A DNA stretch of 64,000 bases from NCBI GenBank assembly GCA_029532415.1, contig JAQOTA010000053.1, positions 2,294,001-2,358,000 of the forward strand, written 5' to 3'. Shown one piece after another: positions 40,340-52,335 of this stretch; the first letter of the stretch is position 1; each line of letters opens with the position of its first letter. This stretch comes from Marasmius tenuissimus. Taxonomy: Eukaryota > Basidiomycota > Agaricomycetes > Agaricales > Marasmiaceae. The notes beneath the pieces were generated by a model. That model had not been told where the DNA came from. It ran no database searches and saw nothing but the letters and a program-made list of their open reading frames with translations. The position numbers were made by a program, and so were the translations under genes.

Positions 40340-41520
40340 ACGTACAATCGAGTCTTATCAGATTCTTCATTGTCCGCGATCCTGAGTGACCTCACCAGAC
40401 TTGGTTTCTTACTCTTCTTCTTTGGGACCTTTTTGGGGCTTGCCTTCTTCTTCGTTGTCCCCCACTTCGGGGCCTTAAGAGATGGAAAGACCGGTGAGCG
40501 AAAGAAGAGCAATTGAGATATTAACTTGACACGTACTGCGCCCGTAGATGCGAGATCCACCTTATCAGAACGGATAATCCATATCAGAGCCTCATTTATG
40601 ATCTTCTCCACTCTCGACTGTTGAAGTACCCCACTCGGTCAAGCTGTCCCACTCCCCCAGCCAGACATCTGCCGAGTTTCCGGGGAACTTCGAATGTTTT
40701 CCCGAGCCCTTGCAACCGACATAGCCTTCTCAGAACCGATCCAAAGGGCCCTCATCAGGAGTAAGCGGATTTGTCGCATTGGCACAATTCGACGTAAGAA
40801 GGCATGAGCCGTTGGGGGATATCATACATCTCGGAAAGCACCAGTTTTTGGATTGGGGTCAAGGCCGCAGGTTTCGATCCCCAGAATCGCTTTTTGTCGA
40901 GCCTCGATACGCACGAAGTGAGTAGCAATTGAGAGCAGGTCAATGTACTCCTCGCGAGACGTTTCTTGTCTGGATTTTTCTTTGAAGAGCGACCTGGTAT
41001 AGAGCTATATCAATGGACGATGTTGGACCAAGACAGAAATGACCGCACCCTTCGTAGATATAATCCATCACAGTGGTGAATTCCGCTCGGGTGACGTCTG
41101 GAATCACAATTGGATTATCGTCCGAGTCACCCTCTGCACCTTCCGGGGGCTGAGGAGAGTCGAACATGTGCTCGAGAACTTCAGATTCACGACGAAAGAG
41201 GTGACGATGAGCTGTGAAAAGGGTCTCATCCACCTGACGGACAACGATCAACAAAATGTCAGTATGAGGTGAGAAGTTGAACGAGGCGTGAAATTACATG
41301 AAGAATGACCATCTTTTCGTCAATGTAATACTTTGGGTCGTGAGGGATGAGGGATGCAGTAGAGAAGGACGTCCCAGCTTGTGATGAGCATACCGTCCTC
41401 ATCGAGGTCACTATCATCCTCAGGGAGAGAGGGGAACGTCGGTGACTGTGGGGGTAGTTTTGGTATCGCTGTCCCAGAGCCATGACCAAGGAGTTGCCCG
41501 TTAACTTTGATGGATTCCAT
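40340..41520 (-). pseudogene. Decayed tandem copy of the BTB gene
   Basis: Aligns along its whole length with the gene at 38.8-40.0 kb and keeps the same intron positions. Start-like MESIKVNGQL at 41,520 drifts out of frame near 41,395 before the PHDPKYYIDEKMVILH block. The BTB core (VDETLFTAHRHLFRRES, EFTTVMDYIYEG) is intact. A one-base insertion after GIETCGLDP (about 40,855) causes an early stop, and two more one-base shifts follow near 40,745-40,775. A start at 41,489 would avoid the first shift, but the later ones would still truncate the protein after the BTB domain. Confidence 0.78.
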
Positions 41521-42776
41521 TGGGATATACCGTACTAGTGATACGACCGAGAGGCCTCAGCTTGGAGATGTCGTGGAGAGCTCGTTCGGAGTTGGGAGTC
41601 TCTTATATGTAACATTGACCATATCCGCAGCGCCATCTAGAAGCTCGGAGAAGTGTTCAAAATCCTCCTAAATATACCGTTGAGACTGCAAGAAGTCGTA
41701 GTGGCCCTTGTGAGAAAACCTGAGAGCTGCGGTGGAAGTGGAGGCAAACGGTTTCTCGGGCTATTTCCGCCCGATGTTTTGGACATTCTACGGGAGAGGT
41801 TGAGAGGTGTTTCGAGGGGCGCTCGTAGGTAACTGTGGCCCCGGAGATATTTGATGTCGATTCGGAGGTGTTTGGAGAGGTTTGGAGTGGATTCGGAGAT
41901 GTTTAGGGCGGACTCGGAGGTAAGTGCCCGCAGCCGTGAGAGTCAGCCTGGGGAGACTAACTCGGAGGCGTTTGAAGCGGGTTTACCGCTCGTCTCAACC
42001 CTTCTTGATTTATTTTTTTATATATCTCATCTTCCCAACTTGTGCAATCCTTCTCGCAAAGGGCTGTCACTGCCAGGAGTCCAGGACGTTGCACTGAACA
42101 GTGGACACATTAGAACAAAGTTCCGCAAAACTCGAATAGTACTCAAGATGGAGGCCGATGATCATCCATTACTCTATACTGCTCATGACCATCCCATGAG
42201 CTCGCCACTCCGAAATATCTGTCCATGCTACATAGAACCTCAAGACCGCGGAATCTCAACAACGCAAACTCAAAGAGAACTCCGAGTTTTGGCCGCACAA
42301 AATTGTTTCTGGAGTGGTCCGTTGATAGAGTGGTACACCTGGTTTTCAAGTCGAAGGTAATATGATATTCCGAGCATATATTCCTAAATGACAGGCATTT
42401 TCGGTGCGCATGCCTCATTTCTTGTGACTCAATCAAGCTCATGTTCGTCATCAATAGTGCTCCGTTGGTCTGAAAACGTTGCAAACAGTCGAGGACACTG
42501 ACACTGGCATCGCTTCTTGGCCAGTACAGGCTGGTACTCAGGGGCATATGAAAAGTCAACGTGTTGGCCGCTCGACACTGGTTTGGCAGGCATGCCACCA
42601 ACACCTTACACATTGAAAGGCTGACGGTTCGGTTCTGCGCGTGCTCCGAACGTGTTCATGTTTCGTCACTTCTCTCGCGGATATGTTCCTGTGACACGAG
42701 GAAACCTGCTGGGACAATTGCCGATACAAATACCCCATGTCAAGGTCCACTTTTGCACCAACAATACCATCTCACA
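41521..42776. other. No gene recognised; degenerate purine-rich repeat at 41.75-41.99 kb
   Basis: 41,755-41,985 contains many irregular copies of a TCGGAGGTGTTT-like unit, a degenerate minisatellite. Both strands of 42,140-42,610 are open over about 150 codons but show no domain, biased codon use or splice pattern, so no gene is called. Confidence 0.4.
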
Positions 42777-43597
42777 ATGCGCGCACACTACCACAGCAAG
42801 CTATCAGGCGACCTTAGCTCTACAAACGTCGATGGTTATACTACACCACGACCCGTTTCCCATGAAACCCTTCAAACTCTCAAGTATCAGCTCTATCCCA
42901 AACAACACTCGTCATTATCACTCGAAGAACAGTTCAAGACGATTTCTAAAGAGCTTGGGTTCCCATGGGAGGGTGAGGTGTTGAGATTTGACGTGCCGGC
43001 TACCGAGACAGTCGAGGTGAGTAGACGATTCGCTGTTTGTTCCCATACAATCTCCTAACCGAGAGCGAAGGCCATGAAGGAGTTGCTAGGTTATTACACG
43101 AAGGAGAGGTTAGTCTGACTATCTATGTCTCTCCCGCGAACTGGCACTGACTCGCATCTCTGCAGGGTAATTGAACCGTACGATATTTTGTGGATGTTTA
43201 CACGCGGACACGCGTATCTCGATATCGAAGGTATGTCTCCAGCCCGATTTCGGGTCATGGCGCAAGCTCACCTCAATCTCTAACTCTCTACTCGCTCTCA
43301 GAACCATGGACAAACTCTACCATTCGTCTGACCCTCGACGAAGGAGAATCAGTCCTGATTCCGGCTGGTGCATACCACCACTATACACTGAGCACTGGTC
43401 TGGGGACCGAATTACGGATGTGGGCGATGTACAAGGTATGTTTGATTTACGTACCGGGCTGGATTCAACTGAGCTTCTTGGTTTCTAAGACTTCGGATAC
43501 ATCCTATTTGGAGGCGGATCTACCACCGCTGATATTCGGGCAGGAGGCAGAGCAGCACCCTGTCCGTCGCGCGTATCTTGACAGCATAAGACTTTGA
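42777..43597 (+). CDS. Acireductone dioxygenase-like cupin with a degenerate metal site
   Basis: Exons 42,777-43,016, 43,071-43,108, 43,166-43,230, 43,302-43,435 and 43,490-43,597 give 194 residues, the usual length of the ARD family. ARD oxidises acireductone in methionine salvage using Fe or Ni. Family features are clear: MRAHYHSK start, KTISKELGF, MKELLGYYTKE, a GHAYLDIE strand, ESVLIPAGAYHHYTL and a C-terminal HPVRRAYLDSI. The metal motif H-x-H-x4-E, expected directly after YYTKE, reads RVIEPYDI here: both His are absent and Glu is Asp, while the final His (PAGAYHH) remains. Activity as a normal dioxygenase is therefore unlikely. It may be a paralogue with another role or a dying gene, although the frame and splice sites are intact. 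Confidence 0.85.
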
Positions 43598-44749
43598 GTT
43601 GAATTATATATTATGTGCTCAAATATCTGTAACTGTATATCTACTTAGTTATGTATAGTATTTATTGTGGATCCAACCGACAGTTCACCCTGTTGGTTAG
43701 TAATAGCTGTAACTTCTGAGTCCAACCGGCGCTTATCGTCTTCTCGCTCCAATCACCATGATCTCATCCTTCTGACCGTGAATTGCATTCCTCAGGCTAC
43801 TTTTGCCCTGCTTCCTACGTTCTGTTTGAGGTCCACAATATCCATACACAGTTCAGTAAACTCAGGCTGCCGGAGGAAAGAATGTCTCCCAAAACAAACT
43901 CTTCTGCAATGAACTCAGGTCAACGAGTCATCGCTTTCTTCTTGTGGGTAACAAGCACCGCTTTCTGAACGACACGAACCTACATCGATTCGGCTGGTTG
44001 ACGGTCTTTTCCTCTGGGACTCACAAGGACGTAGGATACTCAGCCATCATTGCTTATATTCGAAGCCACGACTGTCAAAGTGGCGAATGATGTTGAATGA
44101 CCCTAATTTTCCTCCGGAGTTGGTGCTGCCACGACTAGACGAGACGACTGACTCCTGAGCACTCCATACCTCCCAATTCACTCCGGTAAGTGGCTGTCAG
44201 ATATTGGTGCGAAGCTCACTGACGCTATCGCAGTTGCCGATGGCCATGCTTTTGGAAGTTGAACTCAATAGTTCTTCAATGTCACCCGCGATTCGTACCA
44301 TTACCAGAGGACCAGCTCACTCAACTCTCCTTTGACAGGGTATCGCCTTCTTCAAACTCTTACCGGGGTCTTCAATAAAGATATCACTCCCTAGTTGTCT
44401 GACGGGCTTGATTGTCCGTCGCCGTGTTCCGTTGTGGCCGCGTGAGGGTCTCTTGCTGAATCTCATCTTCGAAGTAGGTAGGGAGTCCCTCGCGGAGCTG
44501 ACTTATTTCTACTGGCGGCTTGAGTCTCATGCCCCGAGAGTGACTGCCATAGATCTGAGAGCGTGGTCTACTATCCAAGAGGTTGCCTTCGAGCACGGAC
44601 CTCGTTCCGATCCTTTCAACAGCTTTCATCCTGAATGTAGGCGAACTTAAAGGTCGTCGATGGTGCATTGCCATCGACTGACATCGTGGAGAAATTATAT
44701 TCAGGCCATTCGTCTTAAAAATGAACACTACCTCTGGAAACTTCGTATC
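43598..44749. other. No gene recognised
   Basis: Intergenic stretch between two plus-strand genes. Open frames on either strand are under about 115 codons without domain content. The last few hundred bases are the likely promoter of the PalI/SUR7-like gene. Confidence 0.45.
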
Positions 44750-45646
44750 ATGGCCGCTTCAGAGGTTCCAGCTCTCGCTCTCTCGTCTATCGCAACAATT
44801 CTCCTCCTCCTTGTAAGCTACAACCGTCTCCGTCGCGTGTCTCTGCTCTCTGCCCAAGTTGAAACTGACCTTCGAACTTCTTAGGTGTGCATGTCCTCCC
44901 CAATCTTGGAGGGTGTCTACTTTATGGAAGCTGGATCTGAGACGCTAAACACGACCTCGATACGGTTCGGCACCTTCGGGTTTAGTCATACGACTCGCCT
45001 GGGCGTCGGGTATCAGGATCTCGACCTGAATCCCCTGGGTATAAGGTCAGTAGATAGCTTCCGGTCACTGCAGCGGTATCATCACTGAAATGGTCTCATT
45101 GAAAGGCATGCTAATGAAAGCGAGGCGCAGGAGACGATGGAACGATTGGAAACGCTCTCAAAGGCTCTCATACTTCACCCAATTGGTAATGCTTCCACTT
45201 CATTCACCGACCTGTCGCGGGCGACTCGGGGCTAGGGGCTTATCACAATCATAGCGACGGGCTTCGGAGGTCTTACTATCCTATCTGCCTTTTGTGACAT
45301 AGAGATCGGAGTGAACTTGACGCGTCTGGTGCCAATTTTTCTCGGTCAGTGCAGCCGCCGATAGATATTCTGATTGCAAAGTCCTGATTCATACGACTTA
45401 GGCTCTGCAACACTCTTCGCACTCGTCGCCTGGATTATCGACATGGCTTTATTCGCCGTTATGGCGAAGCAACTCAACGACCTCGGAATTCGCACCGCGT
45501 GGGGAAATGCCACTTGGCTGGTCCTCACCGCTGTTGTAGTTTTGGTTGTTGGGTTCGTGATTGTTGCAGCCGATCATGGGATGTGTGTTGGGCCTAGGAA
45601 GAAAGGTTATGAGTATCTCGCTCAATTCAAGCGGACCTTCAACTGA
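44750..45646 (+). CDS. PalI/SUR7-family four-helix membrane protein
   Basis: Exons 44,750-44,812, 44,885-45,045, 45,106-45,185, 45,255-45,344 and 45,402-45,646 give 212 residues. There are four hydrophobic segments: one near residues 6-25 (ALALSSIATILLLLVCMSSP), one at about 102-120 (GFGGLTILSAF), one at about 134-155 (SATLFALVAWIIDMALFAV) and one at about 171-193. The first extracellular loop and the ERLETLSKALILHPI stretch before helix 2 are typical of the family. Relatives sense ambient pH with the Rim/Pal pathway or organise eisosome/MCC patches in the plasma membrane; which applies here is not clear. The TGA at 45,644 is about 100 bases before tRNA-Ile. Confidence 0.8.
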
Positions 45647-45743
45647 TCCTTCTGTACTTGCTATTTACATTGTTCTTTTACCTCCTCATTTTGTGATAAT
45701 GACTCGGACATTCAACTCCTCTTTAGACGCAATACACTGCTAT

Positions 45744-45840
45744 GGCCGACTAGCTCAGTTGGTTAGAGCGTCGTGCTAATATGCGGTCCCTGGCGATCCA
45801 TTCAACGCGAAGGTCTTGGGTTCGATCCCCACGTTGGCCA
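45744..45840 (+). tRNA. tRNA-Ile (anticodon AAT) with intron
   Basis: GGCCGAC at the start pairs with GTTGGCC before the final A. D-arm TAGCTCAGTTGGTTAGAG, anticodon loop CTAATA and T-arm GGTTCGATCC all fit. A 23-base intron (about 45,782-45,804) follows the base after the anticodon, the canonical position. The T-stem has one mismatch at its outer pair. The CCA end is not encoded. After A34 deamination it would read Ile codons. Confidence 0.93.
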
Positions 45841-45971
45841 TTGATTTTTGTCGTTTCTGGATGACCTCTCTTAATTCGTAGCCATTGCCTCTCCTCGATT
45901 CTTCTACTGCCGGAATGAGGCTCAAGACCGTCCTCTGTTCACGAGTGCCCCACGATCAATGCGAATGTCAT

Positions 45972-45991
45972 AGAAAGTTCACGAATATTCT
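45972..45991 (+). promoter_or_regulatory. Perfect four-unit heat-shock element
   Basis: GAA-AG-TTC-AC-GAA-TA-TTC (45,973-45,990) gives four alternating nGAAn units with exact 5-base phasing, the binding site of trimeric HSF. It lies 77-95 bases upstream of the cyclophilin-40 start, a gene that is heat-inducible in yeast. Confidence 0.82.
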
Positions 45992-46067
45992 ACATTTACG
46001 TAAACAAGGTACTATAATTTGAACATTGTCAACAATTCCATCCGATTTTGGTTCAACTGCAACGACC

Positions 46068-47549
46068 ATGGCTTCCTCTGAGCGTCCCATTACTTTCTTC
46101 GACATCTCTATAGGTGGGAGGTCCGCTGGAAGAGTAATCTTCTCTCTCTACTCCGACCTCGTTCCCAAAACAGCAGAAAACTTCCGTATGTCGCGCCTAC
46201 TTCTTCTCCGATCGAGTTGAATCGCTCAACTTTCGATAGGCGCGTTATGTACCGGAGAAAAGGGTACAGGGCAGTCCGGAAAGCCTCTTCACTATAAGGG
46301 ATCCGGGTTCCACCGTGTAATCAAATCGTAAGCTTGTGGTTTCTTCAGCCCTTTCAAACGGCAAGGAATAGATTGTCTGGAGCGTCGATTCGTTAACAGG
46401 TTCATGTGCCAGGGAGGTGACTTCACGGCTGGAAATGGTACGAACTCGGGCCTCTTTATTGAATCATCGCTGATCTGACGTGGGTACTCTTATTTGCATT
46501 ACAGGAACTGGAGGAGAATCGATATACGGCGAGAAATTTGAGGATGAAGCATTCCCCGTAGACCACACTAAGCCGTTCTTGCTCTCAATGGCAAATGCTG
46601 GACCAAATACGAATGGTTCTCAATTTTTTATTACCACAACACCGACGTCCCACCTTGATAAAAAACACGTCGTTTTCGGGGAGGTGATCAAGGGCAAATC
46701 AATTGGTATGGATCACGAGTCCTCCACAGCAAATCTTCAGTGTGTTCACAGCCCTTCCAGTTCGCCAGATCGAAAACTACCCAACGAGTAACGGAGACAA
46801 ACCCACTGAGCCGATCGTCATTGAAGACTGTGGCGTCCTTTCTCCTGATGATCCCTCCCTCACCGCAGAAGAAGTCGGCACTGACGGGGATCCATACGAA
46901 GACTACCCGGACGACGACGACCACGACATCTCTAAACCTGAAGTCGCCCTCGAGATTGCTACCAAAGTACGGGAACTTGGAAACAAGCTTTTCAAGGAAG
47001 GCAAACACGACCTCGCCTTGGCCAAATACCAGAGTATGTTCATCTCACGCGCAACACCCGCTAGGACAAGACTTAACATTCGCAATGCCCAGAATCTATT
47101 CGATATCTAGATGTTCATTACAACTTGCCTGAAGATGCATCCGAAGAAATCAAGCAATCTTATAGCGCTCTTCTCGTTCCTTTGCTCCTCAACTCTGCGC
47201 TCGCCGGTATTCGTACCCAACCGCCTTCTGCGTCTAACGCAGATGTAGCTGTCAAATCCGCCACTCGCGCCCTGGGGTTGGAGCTCAGCACTGCCGACAA
47301 AGGTGAGTGGTGCAATGGACACCGTTACTTCGCGGGCTGATCTTCGTTCTTCCAGCTAAGGCCCTCTATCGACGCGCACTCGCCTGTGTCCTTCGAAAGG
47401 ATGATGACGAAGCAGAGAAAGATCTTACAGAGGCTAGCAAACTTGTTCCCGACGACCAGGCTATCGCAGGAGAGCTCGCTAAGGTCAAGCAGCGCAAGAA
47501 GGAAAAGCGAGACAAAGAGAAGAAGGCATTCGCAAAGATGTTTGCCTAG
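46068..47549 (+). CDS. CPR6: Cyclophilin-40 peptidyl-prolyl isomerase (Hsp90 co-chaperone)
   Basis: Exons 46,068-46,185, 46,240-46,327, 46,400-46,437, 46,505-46,705, 46,761-47,033, 47,093-47,302 and 47,356-47,549. The ATG has a good context (ACCATGG). Residues 1-175 are a cyclophilin domain with [23 protein letters not shown] and [12 protein letters not shown]. The His in SHLD replaces the Trp that binds cyclosporin in small cyclophilins, as in other Cyp40 proteins. A linker follows, with PDDPS and an acidic stretch ([13 protein letters not shown]). TPR helices come next ([26 protein letters not shown], then [22 protein letters not shown]) that dock on the MEEVD tail of Hsp90, and a Lys/Glu-rich end. 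It isomerises Xaa-Pro bonds and helps mature Hsp90 clients in the cytosol. A heat-shock element precedes it. It converges on the OCRL-like gene with 65 bases between stops. Confidence 0.95.
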
Positions 47550-47614
47550 ATAGACTTTATGAAGTACTGTATAATGATAAGAATAATTATCCCTGTGTTG
47601 TAGATCTAGCGAAG

Positions 47615-50600
47615 TCAATGGGTGATACGTCTTTGGTCGTTCATTGGATGAAGTAGAGCAGGAAGCGATGAGTCAAGAGAGGTGAGATCGTCGGGGCCCG
47701 AAACAGGATGGGTGCAAACCTCGCAGCTGACATGAACGATACCACTTAGCCATTCATCGAGGCTTGTAGGGGCAGGTAACTCACCGATCTTCACCGCTCG
47801 CGCCTCAGGTTGAGCCGAAGACTGTACAATAAAATGCAGGAAAGCCGTTACCGATATCCATACCTAAAGTCAACGTCGTTAGTACCTCATACTCGCCTGC
47901 CACCAAAACCAAGCCACGTACATTGACGGCAGCTGGTGGTAAAGCATCTAGAATCTAGAATGATGCCAAAGTGTGATTTACTCTGCGTTAGAGTGCTGAT
48001 TGAAGATCAAAGCTCACTTCGAAAGCTTCATCTCGACTTGCTGCCTGCCCACATTGACTGTGCAACACGTCTGGAATGATCTCTTCCGGTAAAGACCCCA
48101 GCAACTGGGTCAGGGTTTCCCCAAAGGCAACGAGAGTCTTGACGTCCTTCTCCCCGTCTGAGAAGGGGAACTCCTCGCCGGTATCAAGACACTGTTATCA
48201 ACTATTAGAATGGTCATTCGCCCCGCATGAGAAACAGCTTTGACCTCTCTGATCTGTTCCACCATGCCTTGATCGGCATAATTCACAAAAATATCTTCCT
48301 GCAACAGTTGACGTATAAGTGTGGAGGGTCCAATAAATTATCGAACACCACAGTACCACAGCATGATGGCCACCAGTCATCATCCAGTTGACCAATCGCA
48401 TAATTTCCCGGGGAGCATTGATCGCACGTTCCTCATGCAAGAGGTCTTCCGGACCCTTCAATGAACGAATCGGTCCGGGAAGTCTGGTCAGCCGTGACAG
48501 CTTGTTTGCGAAACAAGTATATTCTGCACAGGTGAATGTGTATGCTGCGCCAACCACTCGATAGGACTAAAGAACCCACGGTATTTCCCTGAAACGGTGA
48601 TAAAATGATCCTTGCCCAGTAGCGTATGCATTATGAGGGTGCAATCCAGGTCCCTCGGCCCTAGATTTAGTTTCGATGCAGAGCGGTCATCAACGAGTAC
48701 GGAAAGAACGATCTCCAATTCCTCGCTTGGAAGAATCAAACCCTGAAAGAGTTTACCACCATAAGTCAAGAGACCATGCGTGAAGAACTGGAATGTGAAG
48801 TGATTGAACATACCGTCAACGGCGATATGCTCAACCAATCGGGGTCTATGGAGGTGGAGGCGAAAGTCAGCGAAAAGATATGACCCTTGATATTGAAAAG
48901 CCTTACGAATCTCGCTCCCTGTATCGAGAGGCACGAATCGGAAGGCAGACGGAACCTGAGATGAAAGTAAACTTGAGCGCCTGAGTGTTCCACCATAGGG
49001 TAGGTGAGCATTACCTTGCCCGTGTTCCGTATCGTAAACGTCCGCTTGACTACTTTGTTATAACTGAGGTGCCTCAGTTAGAACGTTGCCGAGGAGAGAT
49101 CAAGAGCAAAACCCACACAATCTCTCCCAGGTCGATTGCGCTCTGACTTAACTGGGTCTTTCCCCTGGATTGATTTTCTTCGATCCCGTGCAGTTGTCTG
49201 AACAGATGCTTTGCAGTCGTAGACAGCTCATTCTTATCGTATACATCAACCTTTCACAGAGTTCAGCCGGGAGAAGCGTAGATGACTCAGAGATGGAACC
49301 TACATCGACTGTGAAGTCCGCAGAAACAGGCTTGTGGTCGCTCATCGTGATTTCGGGATGTCCGGCATATGAACGGTGGAGGACCGATGATGTAAGGGAG
49401 GAATGTGCATAGAGGACGCGGTCAGTCCACGCTGGTTTTCGCCTGTCGAGACGGGGTAAGTGACAGGCCGCAGCAAGAGAATAATCTCCATCACTTGATA
49501 TCATATCCAAGGTCGTCTGTCATGATACCACTGCTGAATCGATAAGTCCTGTGAAAGTATCCGTCCGTTCAGTTTTTCTCGGAGAAGTAAAGGTTATGAC
49601 CCAACTCACGGAAGATGCCCAATGGGATGCTCCGAGAACAAGTCAAATGCCTTGTTATCCCGCATTGCATTCTTGAGCTGGGCGACAAACCATTGAGCAT
49701 CTACAGATGGAAGAGCCGCGAGAGATCAAACCTGATCATGCTTGAGCAATGCATTGAACTTGCTGTCCCAATGTTCAGCGCCTAGTATCGTTCGGACATC
49801 GGAATCGGGCAGGTCTAATCGGTAATTTAAGTCTAGAAATAATTTCAGACTCTAAAGTCTGCGATTCGACATGATTCGGCCGCTTACCGCCCTGTAGAAC
49901 AAGTGTCAGAAAGCTAGTCAAGGATTCGAGGGTAGCGACAATGCATCCTCACCATCCAGAACAACACGTCACTTTCGAACACATTATACCTTTCCAAGAC
50001 TGTCGTAGGTCCGGAAGGCCCAGGAGGAGCATTGGCCGGCGGCTCAACCTGAATCGTCGCCCTTCGCACTGGCACACCATTGATGTTGCTCCTACCCGAA
50101 TCAGTCGAGATACCGCTGCCACCGCTGACGTTCGCCGCTCTCGGTGGAGACACGGCTCCAGGTCCAGAAGTGTTAGTACCCGCGGAGCCAACAACATCAG
50201 GTGTCTCCAAGAACACCAGTCGTTTCGCCAGGTCCTGATAGTCCGAATTGCGCTTGTCTACCATCTCGTCAAACGCAGCCAAATGTGAGCACACGAACGT
50301 GAGTGTCGTCGGTCCGGGTTGCTTGATGTCGTCATATTCACTTGAATATCTCGCTTTCCGTATTGCAGAAGTGTCGGAGTCATTTGAATGAGACTTGTCC
50401 TTTGTCGTTGGTCCGCCCTCCGACGAAGAGCCGTCAACATCCTTTGATGAATTCTGTTGGAGTCTATCGGATGGAGGTGGAGTAAACGTGAGTCGAATAG
50501 CTGTCCCGCCTTTGTTGCCCTAGGTAGTAGCACAGGAGTTGAGTACAAAGCAACGCCGCAGTAACCATATCATCCACTTACCATAATGCCCATTAATCCG

Positions 50601-52335
50601 ATACCGGCAGATGAGGTGATCACATTTGAGAAGCAGGTTCTCAATGAGGACTTTACGATGATCACGATCAGCATGCCCACGAGTTGTTTCGAAGCGAGCT
50701 GCAGGTAACACATATCAGGATCCATGAACATAGATGTCATATAGTTGTGTCAAACTGACCTTTTCATAATAGGCGGCTTTGTCTCCTAGGGCAGAGAAGA
50801 TGGCCGTACACCATGCTTCTTCTCTCGTCGTCCTTGTTGAATAGATTAACGCTTCTGTCGAAAGGTCTAGTTCTTGGAAGCCGAAAACTAATATATCGGG
50901 ATCGTCAGGATGTTCCGGGTCGATGGTCATAGTGGGTTCGATGTTCCCGAACTTGCGCTCCGAGGACGCGTCGTTCAACGTGGCGGAGTAGTCCGTGAAA
51001 GTCGATCGAATAGAGGGCGACGGGGGGCGTTCTAATGATATGGCTCAGAGCCTTCGCAAAGGAAGTACCAAACTCAGCACTCACTCTCGCCAGCCTTGTC
51101 CAAGGGGTCTTTGTTTATTTCGCCCAGGGAAAGAGGGGAAAGTTCTTTCACGGGAGGGAGAACGGCTTCTCGATTGCCTCCAGAAGAAGTGGCACCGCGG
51201 ACCCATGTGGTCAGATCCTGTGAGGGCATTTTACCGTTGACATTGAAAGTCCCTATCCTCACTCTAACCTGGGTAAGAAATCTATACGTTCACAATCAAG
51301 ATTTTTGGCTTACTTGAGCCTAGCATGTCTTTTCCGACTCGCATTTCTGGCACGGGTTCTGACCCATTCTTCACGAATGTATAGGATATCATCAGCATCG
51401 TCTCCGGGAGCGCCTGCACTGGCTGGTGATAGACGGGCATGTAGCGGGAAACTTTCTAAACGAAGATCCGGGGGTATCGTTGACACTGTGCGGACGTTTA
51501 TTCGCTGAGAACGAAGATAACACGTAGGTCTCGGACGTACGGGTGGGTATGTGAATAGATCGGGAGGTGTATGTTGCTAACCAAGAAAAGGTTTGAGTGG
51601 GAGAGATCGGATCCTCAAATTTTTCTATCCTTGTCGTTGAGAATCTGACGTAGCATTCCGTGGAACGGTGATAAAAACGCACCTGAAGCCTCCTTCAGAC
51701 GCTTGCACTCCGCTAGTATTGTTCGTAAACCCTGCAAATCGCGCGCGAAAAAGCTGAGGGTGTGATTTGTATCCAATCCAGGGTTTATCGTCAGTTTCAA
51801 GCCTAGAGGTTCTCGTTAATGTCATAATTGTGATCTGTCTTAAAGAACTCACCTGAGCCCTGTTGTTTATTGGTCACAGCAAAGAAGATCGATCCAGTTA
51901 ATGATGCATGCGACCAATTGGCGAACGCACAGTAGACTGATGTTTCATTTGGGCCATAGAGATCATGAAATCGCCGCAGATAGGGAATACATGGCGTATG
52001 TCAAGCTCGCCAGGGTAGCCATTCGATGGATATTTCGCTTTCAGGACGAACAAACTGTGCGGGTAAGGCAAAGCGGGTCGAGAATTATGGTCGTATGAGA
52101 CTCACCTGCCCTCTTCCGTACCATTCACATCGCTTCTATGTACTACAACAGCAAGTATCCGCTTATTCCTTGCAGCCCCTGCGGCGCCTTCGAGCTCTGG
52201 ACCAGGATTCGAAGGAGACTCGTCGCCGCCATCGGTGGTTTTCGGATTGTCGGGTATGTGATAAGCTTCGATGAGCGACAGGATTTCATCAGAGTCACGT
52301 AGAATAACTTTGAGAGCAGCATGCAGCTCAGCCAT
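47615..52335 (-). CDS. OCRL/INPP5B-like inositol polyphosphate 5-phosphatase
   Basis: Starts at ATG 52,335 (MAELHAALKVILRD) and ends at TGA 47,615-47,617; many short introns, about 1,150 residues by estimate. An N-terminal PH-like region (GELDIRHVFPICGDFMISMAQ) is followed by the IPPc catalytic domain: FNVNGK, DILVFGFQELDLS, GIMGNKGG, FVCSHLAA, GDLNYRLDLP, PAWTDRVLY and SDHKPVSADF, all catalytic motifs present. An ASH domain (RNTGKVPSAFRFVPL) and a RhoGAP-like domain (LPEEIIPDVL) follow, the latter without an arginine finger. The enzyme removes the 5-phosphate of PI(4,5)P2-type lipids on Golgi, endosomes and the plasma membrane. A Ser/Asp-rich insert of about 70 residues follows GNKGG. Divergent from the Stf2-like gene. 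Confidence 0.88.

Noticed and set aside
42143..42613. 156-residue minus-strand frame upstream of the ARD-like gene
   Set aside because: The opposite strand is equally open, there is no domain or codon bias, and it may simply be promoter sequence.
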